64,000 nt of DNA from Neolewinella aurantiaca (GCF_008014675.1 NZ_VOXD01000012.1:1-64000); one strand, 5' to 3'; shown: positions 31,556 to 42,270, counted from the stretch's first letter. Notes: generated by a model from the letters alone, not told the origin. Numbers and translations are program-made.

Positions 31556-31884
31556 TCGCTTGCTTGTTTGAGGGCGCGAAGATAAGAACATCGTCAGGTA
31601 GTGTTGTAGTTGCAGGGTCAAATAGTCTGAGGGAGCATTAACTCTGCTGAATCCTTACCACAACTAAAGTTGCCGCCTGTAACCTGCCAAGTCCCTTCAG
31701 GGCTCCTGCGCTCAGACGAAGTTGATGGTTAATAGCCTCCCCTAAAACCCTTCCCTGCACCCGCGTTCCCGCAAAAAAATAAATAAAACGGTCTGCCCTG
31801 TCACATTCCTTCGGCCACCGGCATATGGGTGAATGTACCCAACATTCCCACACGGCACCAATGTGCCGCAACAAAAACCAAAGC
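31556..31884. other. 329-bp intergenic region, divergent promoters expected
   Basis: This stretch separates asnS (minus) from a lipoprotein gene (plus). It contains CCCTGCACCCGCGTTCCCGC at ~31,753, a poor relative of the family A repeat, and an A-rich AAAAAAATAAATAAAA tract. No gene or clear promoter box is seen. Confidence 0.5.
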
Positions 31885-32430
31885 ATGATCCGTTCTACCC
31901 TTTTTTCCTTATTCTGCCTCTTCGCCCTCGGCTTCGCCGTAAGCTCCTGCGACGGCGACGAAGTCGACCTCACCAACCAGCAAGTTGATCCTCCGGTGAT
32001 CGAAGTGGAGGCCGGCACCCTGAACTATACCATCAACGGCAACCCTGTGCTGGACACCGGTTTTGGATTCGTCTGCCGCACCGATACCATTGGCATGCTC
32101 ACCCACAGCTACGTTGCCACCAACGTCGACGTTTCGGGGCTGAGTGATACCAACAACATTGTGCCCGTTGCCCAGGGCGATGTACTCATCCATGGCTACA
32201 CCGTAGATGTAAACGACATCGACTACACCTACCTTTCAATAATGGTGCCGATTGCCGTTGGCGAACTTGAACGTGCCCAGTGCTCAGATTGCGACATCAC
32301 GATGATCGAAACCGATGGTATTGTTTCCGGCACCTTCTCCGGCACGGTGAATACCTCCAACCCTGATTCCGTTTTCGTTATCACCGACGGTACATTTGAG
32401 CTACCGCTCATTGAACTGGTCTGCGACTAA
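31885..32430 (+). CDS. Small lipoprotein of unknown function
   Basis: The start at 31,885 (MIRSTLFSLFCLFALGFAVSSC) gives a lipoprotein signal peptide with Cys22; upstream in-frame codons are unlike protein. The mature 160 residues are acidic and strand-rich, with a CSDC motif and a final Cys (LVCD), so a disulfide is possible. No family is recognised. It ends 61 bp before an ECF sigma factor gene and could share its transcript. Confidence 0.6.
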   Translation: MIRSTLFSLFCLFALGFAVSSCDGDEVDLTNQQVDPPVIEVEAGTLNYTINGNPVLDTGFGFVCRTDTIGMLTHSYVATNVDVSGLSDTNNIVPVAQGDVLIHGYTVDVNDIDYTYLSIMVPIAVGELERAQCSDCDITMIETDGIVSGTFSGTVNTSNPDSVFVITDGTFELPLIELVCD

Positions 32431-32491
32431 CAGGCCCTGCTACTAAAATCCATTTCAACCTGAGTATTACCTTCCGTTCCGTCCATCAATT

Positions 32492-33100
32492 ATGGACGGG
32501 ACGGTTTTCTTCACTACCTCAATTTCTCCGCGCTTGCCCGAAAGAGAAAACGAAGCACAACTGCTGGCCGAATGTCGGGCCGGGAAAGATGCGGCCTGGG
32601 GCCGCTTCTACCAGCTTTTCGGTGGCTACGTCTACAGTCTCTGCCGGCGGTACGGAGTTGCCGAAGGCGAGATCGTGGACACGGTGCAGGAGGTTTTTGC
32701 GCAGGTATTTCTTAACCTCAAAAGCTACGACCCGGTGAAGGGTGCATTGAAGCCGTGGGTGCGCGCCCTGGCCATCAACATCGTACTGATGCACCTGCGC
32801 AAACAAAGCCGGGGGCGCATCGTGTACCTCGAGGATTACTCCGACGACGTACAGGTCTCCGGGCGCGGAGTACTGGACCAGCTCAATCAGGAAGCCTTGC
32901 TGAGCATCGTAGCGAAGCTGCCGTTGAACCTCCGCCTCGTGTTCAACCTTTCGGTAGTGGATGGTTACAGCCACCGGGAGATCGCAGAGCGCCTTACGAT
33001 CAGCGAAGCCACCAGCCGGCAGCACCTGACCCGCGCTAAGCAATGGCTGCGTCGTCATCTTTCTCAACCCTCCGTAAAGCAAGCATATGGCCTATTCTGA
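32492..33100 (+). CDS. ECF-type RNA polymerase sigma factor
   Basis: The 202-residue product has region 2 (FYQLFGGYVYSLCRRYGVAEGEIVDTVQEVFAQVFLNLKSYDP) and region 4 with a helix-turn-helix (LPLNLRLVFNLSVVDGYSHREIAERLTISEATSRQHLTRAKQWLR), the classic sigma-70 family group 4 layout. It should direct RNA polymerase to a small regulon. It overlaps the next gene by 14 bp; that gene encodes a membrane protein with an anti-sigma-like N-terminus, so the two probably form a sigma/anti-sigma pair. Confidence 0.93.
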   Translation: MDGTVFFTTSISPRLPERENEAQLLAECRAGKDAAWGRFYQLFGGYVYSLCRRYGVAEGEIVDTVQEVFAQVFLNLKSYDPVKGALKPWVRALAINIVLMHLRKQSRGRIVYLEDYSDDVQVSGRGVLDQLNQEALLSIVAKLPLNLRLVFNLSVVDGYSHREIAERLTISEATSRQHLTRAKQWLRRHLSQPSVKQAYGLF

Positions 33101-34469
33101 TCAGCACTTTGAGGATGAACTGCGCGAGAAGCTCAGCCAGGACACACCATTGCCTCCGGGCATGGACTGGGAGGCCATGCGCAAAGGAGTGCATCAGAAA
33201 GTAGAGGCTCAACGCAAAACGAAGCGGCCTTTCCTTCCCTGGTGGCGGCCGGGAATAGGGATCCTCCTGCTGTTGCTCGCAGGGCTTTGCGGCTATCAGC
33301 TCAGAAACGCCAGTATTTCCCAGCAGGATGCTCCGTTGAAGGATGAAACGAATATCCCTGATAATCCGACCGACCCAACACCTGAAATTCAGGACGCTAC
33401 GGGTTCTGTACTTACCGACATCGAATCAGGAACAGACAGCCAACAACCAGAAAAGGAAGCCGGACAACTGCCCCAGCCTTCCACTTTCTCACCAACGAAT
33501 GCCGCACCTGAAAAAGATGGACCGGCTTCTGCGGGTCTCCCGACAACTAATGTTCAGATTACCACCGGTAAGACAAACGACCTCCAGAAACCTGACCCCG
33601 TAGTTTCTGCCGACAACGCTGTCGTTACAACCAAGAACGCAGCAGAAAAAGTTGATGCATCGCTCCGGAGTGAAGCCCTTCCGCGGCTTCCCTTTCAGCA
33701 GTACACCCTCATTGCGGAAGGAGAATTCCTGCCCGATCCCGAAGTAAAACCCGCTCTTACTACCAACGAAGAACAAGCAACTGTTGAGGCCAAAGGCTGG
33801 TTTGTCGACCTGGTGATGGGCACGCAATTCGCTAGCTTAGATTACGAGGGAGATGACTCGGCTTACGCGGCCTTGCGTTCCGAGACAGCGGCTGCTTTGC
33901 CGGGTCATCACCTGGCCTTTAGCGTTGGTAAAAACATCAATGAGCAGTGGCATATCCGGTCGGGTCTGGCTTACGACCGCATTCGCACCCTCACCGAATA
34001 TGAGGGCATGCGGACGTTTGACTCTACCTTCCTCAACGTACCCTTGCGGGTACGGGTGAACGGCGACACCATTTTTGGCGCAGCGGCGCTGGGGGTCACG
34101 GAGTTTCGCGAGATTCAGTCTTTCCAGCGGGAGGAGCGGCTTACCGTCCCCATATTGGTGGGCCGTAACTTTCAGTTCGGTCGCAGCCTGCTTACCCTGC
34201 GGGCGGGGCCGGAGTTTGGTCTACTGATTGGTAGCGGGGGGAAAGTGCTTACGGCGGACCGTAGTGTCCGCCTCTTGACCGATGACGACTTTCAGCGGCT
34301 TACCATCAGTGCTCGCCTGGAGGGCGAGCTGGCGGTGCCACTCGGGGCGAAGTGGCCCCTGCTTATTGGCCGGATTGGAATCCGGCGGGAGTTTGGCGGT
34401 GGCCAGCTCGAAATCCGGCGGACGGGAGGTTCGGTGGTCGGAGGGCTGGGGATTCGGTGGTCGCTTTAG
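33087..34469 (+). CDS. Anti-sigma-like membrane protein with barrel-like C-terminal domain
   Basis: The 460-residue product has a cytoplasmic N-terminus (~1-52, FEDELREKLSQDTPLPPGMDWEAMRKGVHQ), one membrane helix (~55-73, GIGILLLLLAGLCGYQL), a long Pro/Asp/Thr-rich periplasmic linker (~78-215) and a C-terminal 220-residue domain of alternating strands. The end LEIRRTGGSVVGGLGIRWSL resembles outer-membrane barrel proteins. It overlaps the sigma factor gene by 14 bp, which supports an anti-sigma role. The unusual combination could let one protein sense envelope status, but function is inferred. Confidence 0.7.
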   Translation: MAYSDQHFEDELREKLSQDTPLPPGMDWEAMRKGVHQKVEAQRKTKRPFLPWWRPGIGILLLLLAGLCGYQLRNASISQQDAPLKDETNIPDNPTDPTPEIQDATGSVLTDIESGTDSQQPEKEAGQLPQPSTFSPTNAAPEKDGPASAGLPTTNVQITTGKTNDLQKPDPVVSADNAVVTTKNAAEKVDASLRSEALPRLPFQQYTLIAEGEFLPDPEVKPALTTNEEQATVEAKGWFVDLVMGTQFASLDYEGDDSAYAALRSETAAALPGHHLAFSVGKNINEQWHIRSGLAYDRIRTLTEYEGMRTFDSTFLNVPLRVRVNGDTIFGAAALGVTEFREIQSFQREERLTVPILVGRNFQFGRSLLTLRAGPEFGLLIGSGGKVLTADRSVRLLTDDDFQRLTISARLEGELAVPLGAKWPLLIGRIGIRREFGGGQLEIRRTGGSVVGGLGIRWSL

Positions 34470-34542
34470 GCGAGGCACAGCCAGGGTAATCCTGACGGAG
34501 AGATTTAACAATGAGGAATTGAACGGTGCTCAAAACCGACCG

Positions 34543-34603
34543 TTGCACCTGCGACCGCGCCTTCTGGTAAAACAGGCTGACGTGGGCGCGGTCGCAGGTG
34601 CAA
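34543..34603. repeat. Perfect inverted pair of family A repeats
   Basis: TTGCACCTGCGACCGCGCC (34,543-34,561) and its exact inverse GGCGCGGTCGCAGGTGCAA (34,585-34,603) form a 19-bp stem with a 23-bp loop. Both copies share the same variable base, so they probably arose together. Located in the spacer 34,470-34,749 upstream of the peroxiredoxin promoter, possibly ending the sigma/anti-sigma transcript. Confidence 0.9.
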
Positions 34604-34664
34604 AGACAAGTTGAAGGAGCTGTACTGAAAATGTTTTTCCGGTTTGGCGTAACGTTTTTTCGTC

Positions 34665-34682
34665 TTGTGAATAAGATCACAA
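34665..34682. promoter_or_regulatory. CRP/FNR-family operator (HcpR/CRP type)
   Basis: TTGTGA-ATAAGA-TCACAA is a perfect TTGTGA-N6-TCACAA palindrome, the recognition pattern of CRP-like regulators including HcpR of Bacteroidota. Its centre (34,673.5) lies ~41 bp before the transcription start predicted from the TACTTTTG box at 34,703-34,710, the classic class II activator distance. Confidence 0.7.
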
Positions 34683-34702
34683 AGCCCAAGGCAACACCCC
34701 CA

Positions 34703-34710
34703 TACTTTTG
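34703..34710 (+). promoter_or_regulatory. Promoter -7 box of the peroxiredoxin gene
   Basis: TACTTTTG matches the Bacteroidota TAnnTTTG -7 element. Transcription should start near 34,714, about 36 bp before the ATG at 34,750. The upstream CRP-type palindrome overlaps where a -33 element would be, consistent with activator dependence. Confidence 0.55.
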
Positions 34711-34749
34711 CTGCTGTAATAGATAATTAAACACTAAATAAATACAGTT

Positions 34750-35406
34750 ATGCAAACGGATTCCCCCACAATGCCCTCCATGCCAAGAATTGGTGACAAG
34801 GCTCCCGATTTTAATGCGGTAACCACCACGGGCAAATTGCAATTTTCAGAATACGCCAAAGACAGTTGGGTTGTAATGTTCTCGCATCCGGCCGATTTCA
34901 CCCCGGTGTGTACGACCGAAATGTCGGCCTTCGCGGTAGAAAAAGACTGGTTTACTGAGCGTAACACCAAACTTCTCGGGCTCAGCATCGACAGTATCCA
35001 CTCCCACCTTGCCTGGGTGAACAACGTCCGCGAAAAGACCGGCGTCTACCTCGACTTCCCCATTATTGCTGACATCGACATGTCTGTATCCAAGCTTTAC
35101 GGAATGTTGCACCCCGGAGAAAGTGCGACTGCCGCCGTCAGGGCCGTTTTCTTCATCGATCCCAAAGGTGTGACGCGTTTGCTGATGTACTACCCGATGA
35201 ACGTAGGGAGAAATATGGACGAAATCAAACGTGCGCTCGTAGCGCTCCAAACCTCAGACGAGCATAAATGTCCACTGCCCATCGATTGGCGCCCCGGCGA
35301 TAAGGCGATCGTTCCTCCGCCCAAAACACTGAAGCAACTGGAAGAGAGAAACGCCAATACGGAGTATGAGAAGGTCGATTTCTATCTGGCCAAAAAGGCC
35401 ATTTAG
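34750..35406 (+). CDS. 1-Cys peroxiredoxin (Prx6 family)
   Basis: This thiol peroxidase reduces hydrogen peroxide and organic peroxides. The 218-residue product has the peroxidatic Cys54 in FSHPADFTPVCTTE, the Prx6-type long C-terminal domain (LPIDWRPGDKAIVPPP) and no resolving Cys in the usual AhpC place; Cys174 (HKCPLP) lies in the C-terminal domain and might resolve. A CRP/HcpR-like palindrome and a -7 box stand upstream. It precedes a CstB-like persulfide dioxygenase gene by 354 bp, but a stem-loop between them suggests separate transcripts. Confidence 0.93.
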   Translation: MQTDSPTMPSMPRIGDKAPDFNAVTTTGKLQFSEYAKDSWVVMFSHPADFTPVCTTEMSAFAVEKDWFTERNTKLLGLSIDSIHSHLAWVNNVREKTGVYLDFPIIADIDMSVSKLYGMLHPGESATAAVRAVFFIDPKGVTRLLMYYPMNVGRNMDEIKRALVALQTSDEHKCPLPIDWRPGDKAIVPPPKTLKQLEERNANTEYEKVDFYLAKKAI

Positions 35407-35547
35407 CCAGAAATCTATTTCTCATCCCCGAGGAGGCATTTCAGACGTTCGCCGGAAAATTGAGGAAGTACTCAAAATCGCCTCCGTGACGGATGGGGTG
35501 GCACTGATTCCTTACAGTGCAACAACAGATCAAACAGAAGACTTCCC

Positions 35548-35576
35548 GGCAGGCAGCAATAACATTGTTGCCTGCC
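35548..35576 (+). terminator. Stem-loop downstream of the peroxiredoxin gene
   Basis: GGCAGGCAGCAA pairs with TTGTTGCCTGCC (one G-T) around a 5-bp loop, followed by CTTT and a further GGGCAGCG. It is a plausible weak intrinsic terminator. The rest of 35,407-35,760 shows no convincing gene; an open frame across it overlaps the peroxiredoxin end out of frame and looks non-coding. Confidence 0.5.
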
Positions 35577-35760
35577 CTTTCGGGCAGCGAAGTATGAGAG
35601 CAACTTCCAGCCGGATCGAAGTCAGTTGGTGGCCTCTACGGAGTCTCGAAACTCTGGCAGGAACCGGGTTTACTCCCTTCCGGATTGGGATGGATAACCA
35701 AACCTCCTACCCCAGACAACCGTATCAGAAGTAAATCACCTTCACTAAAATTATATACAA

Positions 35761-37104
35761 ATGACCATCAAGCAATTTTTTGACGACGGCCTTGCGCACG
35801 CTTCTTACGTGCTCATTGCCAACAGCGAAGCGGTTGTAATTGACCCCGCCCGCGACCCTCAGCCTTATTATGACTACGTGAAGGAACAGGGAGCAAACCT
35901 GAAAGCGATCATCGAAACCCATCCGCACGCAGACTTTGTTTCTTCTCATCTGGAGATGTACGAAACGACGGGTGCAACAATTCTGGTGAGCAGCAAAGTT
36001 GGAGCTGCGTACGACCACGAGGCGTTTGACGGCGGGAAAACGTTCTCAGTGGGTGATCATACCCTGACCGCTCTGGACACGCCCGGCCACTCTCCCGACG
36101 GGATTACGATTCTGCTTACGGATAAGGATGAAAAGCAGATTGCGGCGTTTACCGGGGACACGCTCTTCGTTGGTGATGTTGGTCGCCCCGATTTGCGGGA
36201 GTCGGGCGGTGACGCCCGGAGCAAGAAAGAACGTCTCGCCCGGGATATGTACAGCAGTTTGCGCAATGTACTCATGCCCCTCTCCCCGGACGTGACGGTC
36301 TACCCGGCGCACGGCGCCGGCAGCCTGTGCGGTAAAGGGCTAAGTGAAGACCGGACCAGTACCATTGGCAGAGAACTGAAGGAAAACCCGGCCCTGCAGC
36401 CAATGAGTGAAGACGAATTTGTCTCCTGGCTTCTGCAAGACCAGCCTTTTATACCGAAATACTTCCCTTACAACGTTGAGGTGAACAAGCAGGGAGCTCC
36501 TGCGCTGGCACCAAGTCTCGCCAACGTGCAGCGGGAAGGACACGACTATGAACTCAGTAACCCCGAACTGCCAATCATTGATACCCGTGACGAGGCAACC
36601 TTCAAACTCGGTCACCTTCCGGGAGCTATAAACATTCAGGATGGCAACAAATTCGAAACCTGGCTCGGCGTTCTGGTCGCTCCAAAGACCCCGTTTTACC
36701 TGATCGCAAAAGACGAGGAAGCCCTCGAAAAGGTGATCACTAAAGCAGGCAAGATTGGCTACGAAGGCTTCATTTCTGTTGCCTATACGCAGTTCGAGGC
36801 TTCGGCAGAAGCCTCCCTCTCCCCCATCAACCTGACCCACTTCCGTAATAGCCCCGACGACTACACCATTGTAGACATCCGCAACGCCAGCGAAGTAAAA
36901 GACGGTAAGTTCTTCCCCTCGGCCATCAACATCCCTCTGCCTGAGTTACCAGACCGGGCCGGCGAAATCCCTACCGACAAATCCGTCGTTGTTCATTGTG
37001 CAGGCGGTTATCGCTCCGCTGCGGGATCCAGCATCGTAGCCGCCGAAGTGGGAGACAAAGTCGAAGTCTTTGACCTGAGTGAAGCCGTCAATTCGTTCAA
37101 GTAA
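35761..37104 (+). CDS. cstB: CstB-like persulfide dioxygenase-rhodanese
   Basis: The 447-residue protein combines a metallo-beta-lactamase-fold persulfide dioxygenase (metal motif THPHADFVSSH at 53-63, later GHSPDGITILL and FTGDTLFVGDVGRPDL) with two rhodanese domains. The first (~255-340) lacks a catalytic Cys, the second carries Cys413 in VVHCAGGYRSA. This is the layout of CstB, which oxidises persulfides and releases thiosulfate during sulfide detoxification. It is followed 4 bp later by a porin gene, so they form an operon. Substrate details are inferred from the family. Confidence 0.88.
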   Translation: MTIKQFFDDGLAHASYVLIANSEAVVIDPARDPQPYYDYVKEQGANLKAIIETHPHADFVSSHLEMYETTGATILVSSKVGAAYDHEAFDGGKTFSVGDHTLTALDTPGHSPDGITILLTDKDEKQIAAFTGDTLFVGDVGRPDLRESGGDARSKKERLARDMYSSLRNVLMPLSPDVTVYPAHGAGSLCGKGLSEDRTSTIGRELKENPALQPMSEDEFVSWLLQDQPFIPKYFPYNVEVNKQGAPALAPSLANVQREGHDYELSNPELPIIDTRDEATFKLGHLPGAINIQDGNKFETWLGVLVAPKTPFYLIAKDEEALEKVITKAGKIGYEGFISVAYTQFEASAEASLSPINLTHFRNSPDDYTIVDIRNASEVKDGKFFPSAINIPLPELPDRAGEIPTDKSVVVHCAGGYRSAAGSSIVAAEVGDKVEVFDLSEAVNSFK

Positions 37105-37108
37105 GGTC

Positions 37109-38392
37109 ATGTCAAAGTACCTGATGCTGCTCTGCTTGCTGATGATATCTGCCAGCCTGAGTGCCCGGCGCGATTCAAGCCGGTTGAATCAGCTACTAGC
37201 CGATTATCGAATAAAAATTTCTGTCGGGCTTCAGCTCTGGTCCACCTACTCAAGGGGAATGGAAATGTATGATATGGAGCAAGGAGCATATACCAGCCTT
37301 GAAGATCGGCTAAATGTACAACTACGGCGCAGCCGGTTCTCCGTAAGTGGCCAGCCTTACCCTACCCTCCGCTTCAAAGTTACTTCCTCACTTGACCTGG
37401 TAGGTCATGATGTTCTGGCAGCGACAGAAGCGGGGGGTAACAACGGAAGCTCCCCTGAATTCCGGATATGGAATGCCTTTGTAAACTGGCAACTGGCTCC
37501 TGCCAAGGACGTCCTTTACGCCACGGCGGGCTACTACGTATCCCCGATCGGGCGGGAGAGCAATACCTCCGCGATGCGGAGCATTTCCTTCGAGAAAGCC
37601 TGGTCGCAGAACTACCTGCGCCGCCATCTTATCGGAACGGGTCCGGGAAGGGCGATGGGCCTGATGTTGAGCGGACAGTTACACAACAGCAATGGAAAGC
37701 GGCACCTCACCTACGAATTGAGTCTGCAAAACCCAATATTCGACACCCTCAGCGGTAACTCTTCGGGAAGCAACTACAGTCCTTTGCTAAGTGCCCGGCT
37801 CTCTCTTCATGCGGGTGACCCTGAGAACAAATCCTACTCTTTGGGCCATAAAGTCAATTACTTCGGTAAGCGCAACGGGTTAACAATCAGCCTATCCGCT
37901 GCCCGTCAGGGCAAGTCGGCCGGGTTTTCCGCAAATGGAGCATACGGTCTGGAATACTTATACAACAGTCAGGTCGTCCATCTCGACGGGGAGTTTTTCT
38001 TCCTCAGCAGGTCCGATGACCGGTTACCGGGCCACGCCCGGTTTGAGGGAAGAACGGGCTATTTCCGAATCGGTAAAAACATACCTCTGCCCCGTGCCCT
38101 CACCATGGAGCCTGTAGTAAGTTACTGGTTCTTTGATGGCCCGCTGGAGGCTGCAGATATTCTGGAAGCGACGAGTCTGGGGAGCTTCACTGGATCTGAT
38201 ACCGGACTGGACATTGGGGCGAACCTGTACTTCAGCCCAAACCATAAACTATCCCTGTTTTATGCCTTCCGAATGGGTGATGCCGGCGAGGGAAAACATG
38301 AACTGATCGAGAATAATTATTTTCAGCAATCCGGAGTCGGAGCAGTTCGCAGAGGAAATTACTTCGGCGGGGGCTGGGTGGTTATTTTCTAA
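37109..38392 (+). CDS. Outer-membrane porin (phosphate-selective porin-like)
   Basis: The ATG at 37,109 opens a signal peptide (MSKYLMLLCLLMISASLSA), 4 bp after the cstB-like stop, so the genes are translationally close. The 427-residue product is a strand-rich barrel with alternating aromatic residues (RFSVSGQPYPTLRFKV, AFVNWQL) and ends in aromatic FGGGWVVIF, as outer-membrane barrels do. The pattern suggests a porin of the OprP/OprO type. The cstB link hints at passage of sulfur anions, but that is inference. Confidence 0.75.
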   Translation: MSKYLMLLCLLMISASLSARRDSSRLNQLLADYRIKISVGLQLWSTYSRGMEMYDMEQGAYTSLEDRLNVQLRRSRFSVSGQPYPTLRFKVTSSLDLVGHDVLAATEAGGNNGSSPEFRIWNAFVNWQLAPAKDVLYATAGYYVSPIGRESNTSAMRSISFEKAWSQNYLRRHLIGTGPGRAMGLMLSGQLHNSNGKRHLTYELSLQNPIFDTLSGNSSGSNYSPLLSARLSLHAGDPENKSYSLGHKVNYFGKRNGLTISLSAARQGKSAGFSANGAYGLEYLYNSQVVHLDGEFFFLSRSDDRLPGHARFEGRTGYFRIGKNIPLPRALTMEPVVSYWFFDGPLEAADILEATSLGSFTGSDTGLDIGANLYFSPNHKLSLFYAFRMGDAGEGKHELIENNYFQQSGVGAVRRGNYFGGGWVVIF

Positions 38393-38442
38393 AGTTATCA
38401 CGATGCACCGTATTCTTTATTGCCATTGCTAAAAACAGGTAA

Positions 38443-39060
38443 TCATACAACAGCCGACTTCAACACTTCCACCACCTCCCCCTGCGTACTCCGCGTCTTA
38501 TCCCGCGCGTACCAGGTGTGCAGTTGCTTCTGGAACTCGGCGTACTCTGGCCGCTCGCTTTCGGGGGTCTGCTTATAGTCCATCACCATTTGCTGAGCTG
38601 CTTCGGGGCGGGGTCCCCAATTGCCGAGCACGGCTTTGGTTTTAGCGTCCAGGATGATGACTTCGGGGATGGCGCGTGCCCCGTTGGTCAGGAACTTATC
38701 CATCAGTTCCAGGTTTTCATCGCGGAGGAGGCAGTACAGTTGGAGGTGTCCGGATTCATCAGCCATCCAGTTCAGGACGGGCAGGATTTGTGCGGCATCG
38801 CCGCACCAGCCTTCGGTGAGGACCAGCAGGATGAGTTCGCGGTCCAGAGCAGCCAGAAAATCCGAGGTTTCCCCGGTGAGTTTCGGTTTGCGGTCCAGCC
38901 GGTTCATCCGGGCCTGGTTGAGGTGAGCGATTTCTATGTACTGTTCAGACTGGTTGGGGCCGGTCGTTTTGCCTTCGTCCTCCAACAGTTCGGTCAGCAT
39001 TTGACGGTAACCGGCGTAGGATTGAGCTTTGCTTAGGGAGTCGGTGATCAGAGAAGTCAT
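38443..39060 (-). CDS. Thioredoxin-fold protein with one active-site Cys
   Basis: The 205-residue cytoplasmic protein contains a thioredoxin fold with LVLTEGWCGDAAQILPVLNWMA, where the usual CxxC is reduced to C-G-D-A, and cis-Pro motif AIPEVIILD. Family members of this type are widespread in Bacteroidota and may be redox or glutathione-like handlers; without the second Cys it cannot act as a normal dithiol reductase. No signal peptide. It is monocistronic between convergent porin and HAD genes. Confidence 0.8.
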   Translation of the reverse strand: MTSLITDSLSKAQSYAGYRQMLTELLEDEGKTTGPNQSEQYIEIAHLNQARMNRLDRKPKLTGETSDFLAALDRELILLVLTEGWCGDAAQILPVLNWMADESGHLQLYCLLRDENLELMDKFLTNGARAIPEVIILDAKTKAVLGNWGPRPEAAQQMVMDYKQTPESERPEYAEFQKQLHTWYARDKTRSTQGEVVEVLKSAVV

Positions 39061-39240
39061 CGTTGAGTTATTTAGTGGCGTTTAAAGGCCGGGAGGCCGG
39101 CTAAAGTTCACCTTAATGGGTTTCTCTGTGTTGCACAGACAGACAGAAACGACCAGTTTTCAGGTGCCTGCCTGCCGTCTACCGTCGCTTTGCGAACGCC
39201 AGGCCTGCGCTTTGGTCCCGCTGCTCCTCCGAACGCCCCC

Positions 39241-39257
39241 TGCACCTGCGACCGCGG
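39241..39257 (-). repeat. Family A repeat copy at the HAD gene stop
   Basis: TGCACCTGCGACCGCGG directly abuts the TAG stop of the HAD gene (39,258-39,260). Orientation is minus. The spacer 39,061-39,240 shows nothing else recognised. Confidence 0.8.
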
Positions 39258-40073
39258 CTACTTCATAAATTCTTTCAGTGCCAGCGCCACCCCGTCTTCT
39301 TTAGCGGCTCCGGCAGTAATGTTTGCGACCTCGAGCACTTCCGCTCTGGCGTTGGCCACGGCAACGCCCAGGCCTACGCCTTCCAGCATTTCGATGTCGT
39401 TGTAATTGTCGCCGAAGGCGACACAATCGGCCAACGTCAGGTCAGGATATTTATGCTCCAGAACCTTACTGATGCCCGTCAGTTTGGATATTTCCTTGCT
39501 GGCTATCTCCAGGTAATCGTCTTTAGAGCGGTAAAGGTGGAGGTAATCTCCGTCGGTAATTTTCTCCAGCCTGGCGACCATCTCGTCGATGCCCGCAGGG
39601 TCACCCATCACCATTATTTTGTGAGCACTGACGGGCCGGTCGGCCCAGTCCAGCGCCGTTTCCCGGTTACCCCGCATCTGAGGTTTCACACGGGTATTGT
39701 TCTCTTCGCGGCGGGCGTAGTGGTCCATTTCCTCTACGTACCATTCCTCACCGTGAAAGAGCTGTACGGACAAGCCGAGTTTCTCGTTGATCTTGCGGAT
39801 GGTGGCCAAAAAGATGATCGGAATTTCTTGCGAGTGCACCACTTCCCCATCCACAATCACCAGTCCGCCGTTGTAGCAAACCAGGGGCAGGCCGGTAATT
39901 CCCAGATCGTCCTGAATCCAGGTCATCGCCTGCGGCATGCGGGAGGAAATGAGGATGAAGGGGATGTTGCTTGCAGCGAGGCGTTTAACTTCCTTTTTCA
40001 GCGCAGGGGAAGGTTCACGATCGGCGTTGAGAAGGGTTCCGTCGATGTCGGAGAAGGCAATTTTGTAGGACAT
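39258..40073 (-). CDS. Cof-type HAD phosphatase
   Basis: The start at 40,071-40,073 (MSYKIAFSDIDGTLL) is chosen over one five codons upstream because it leads directly into HAD motif I with nucleophile Asp (DIDGT). Further motifs are ILISSRM (motif II Ser), Lys in the ...HKIMVMG region and FGDNYNDIEMLEGVG (motif IV). The 271-residue product has the C2B cap (Cof subfamily), a group of cytosolic sugar-phosphate or pyridoxal-phosphate phosphatases. The substrate is unknown. Confidence 0.92.
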   Translation of the reverse strand: MSYKIAFSDIDGTLLNADREPSPALKKEVKRLAASNIPFILISSRMPQAMTWIQDDLGITGLPLVCYNGGLVIVDGEVVHSQEIPIIFLATIRKINEKLGLSVQLFHGEEWYVEEMDHYARREENNTRVKPQMRGNRETALDWADRPVSAHKIMVMGDPAGIDEMVARLEKITDGDYLHLYRSKDDYLEIASKEISKLTGISKVLEHKYPDLTLADCVAFGDNYNDIEMLEGVGLGVAVANARAEVLEVANITAGAAKEDGVALALKEFMK

Positions 40074-40156
40074 GGCGGCAAGGTACAACGGCTGGGCAGT
40101 TTTACGCTCCGTGACGGGAGTCGATGGGCGTGCGGGAAGGGCTCTTCGGAGGGCGG

Positions 40157-40189
40157 GAGTCGACAGGCTAAAAGAATTGGACTGGCGAC
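40157..40189. repeat. Deletion derivative of family B repeat
   Basis: GAGTCGACAGGC is followed immediately by TAAAAGAATTGGACTGGCGAC, joining the two halves of the family B unit without the intervening ~100 bp. It sits between the HAD and FadH-like genes. Confidence 0.6.
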
Positions 40190-40203
40190 CCGCCGTTCCA
40201 TCC

Positions 40204-42270
<2,067 letters not shown>

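Noticed and set aside
35366-35734. Possible gene of 122 codons between the peroxiredoxin and cstB-like genes
   Set aside because: It overlaps the peroxiredoxin end out of frame, has no domain or start signal and contains a terminator-like stem-loop.
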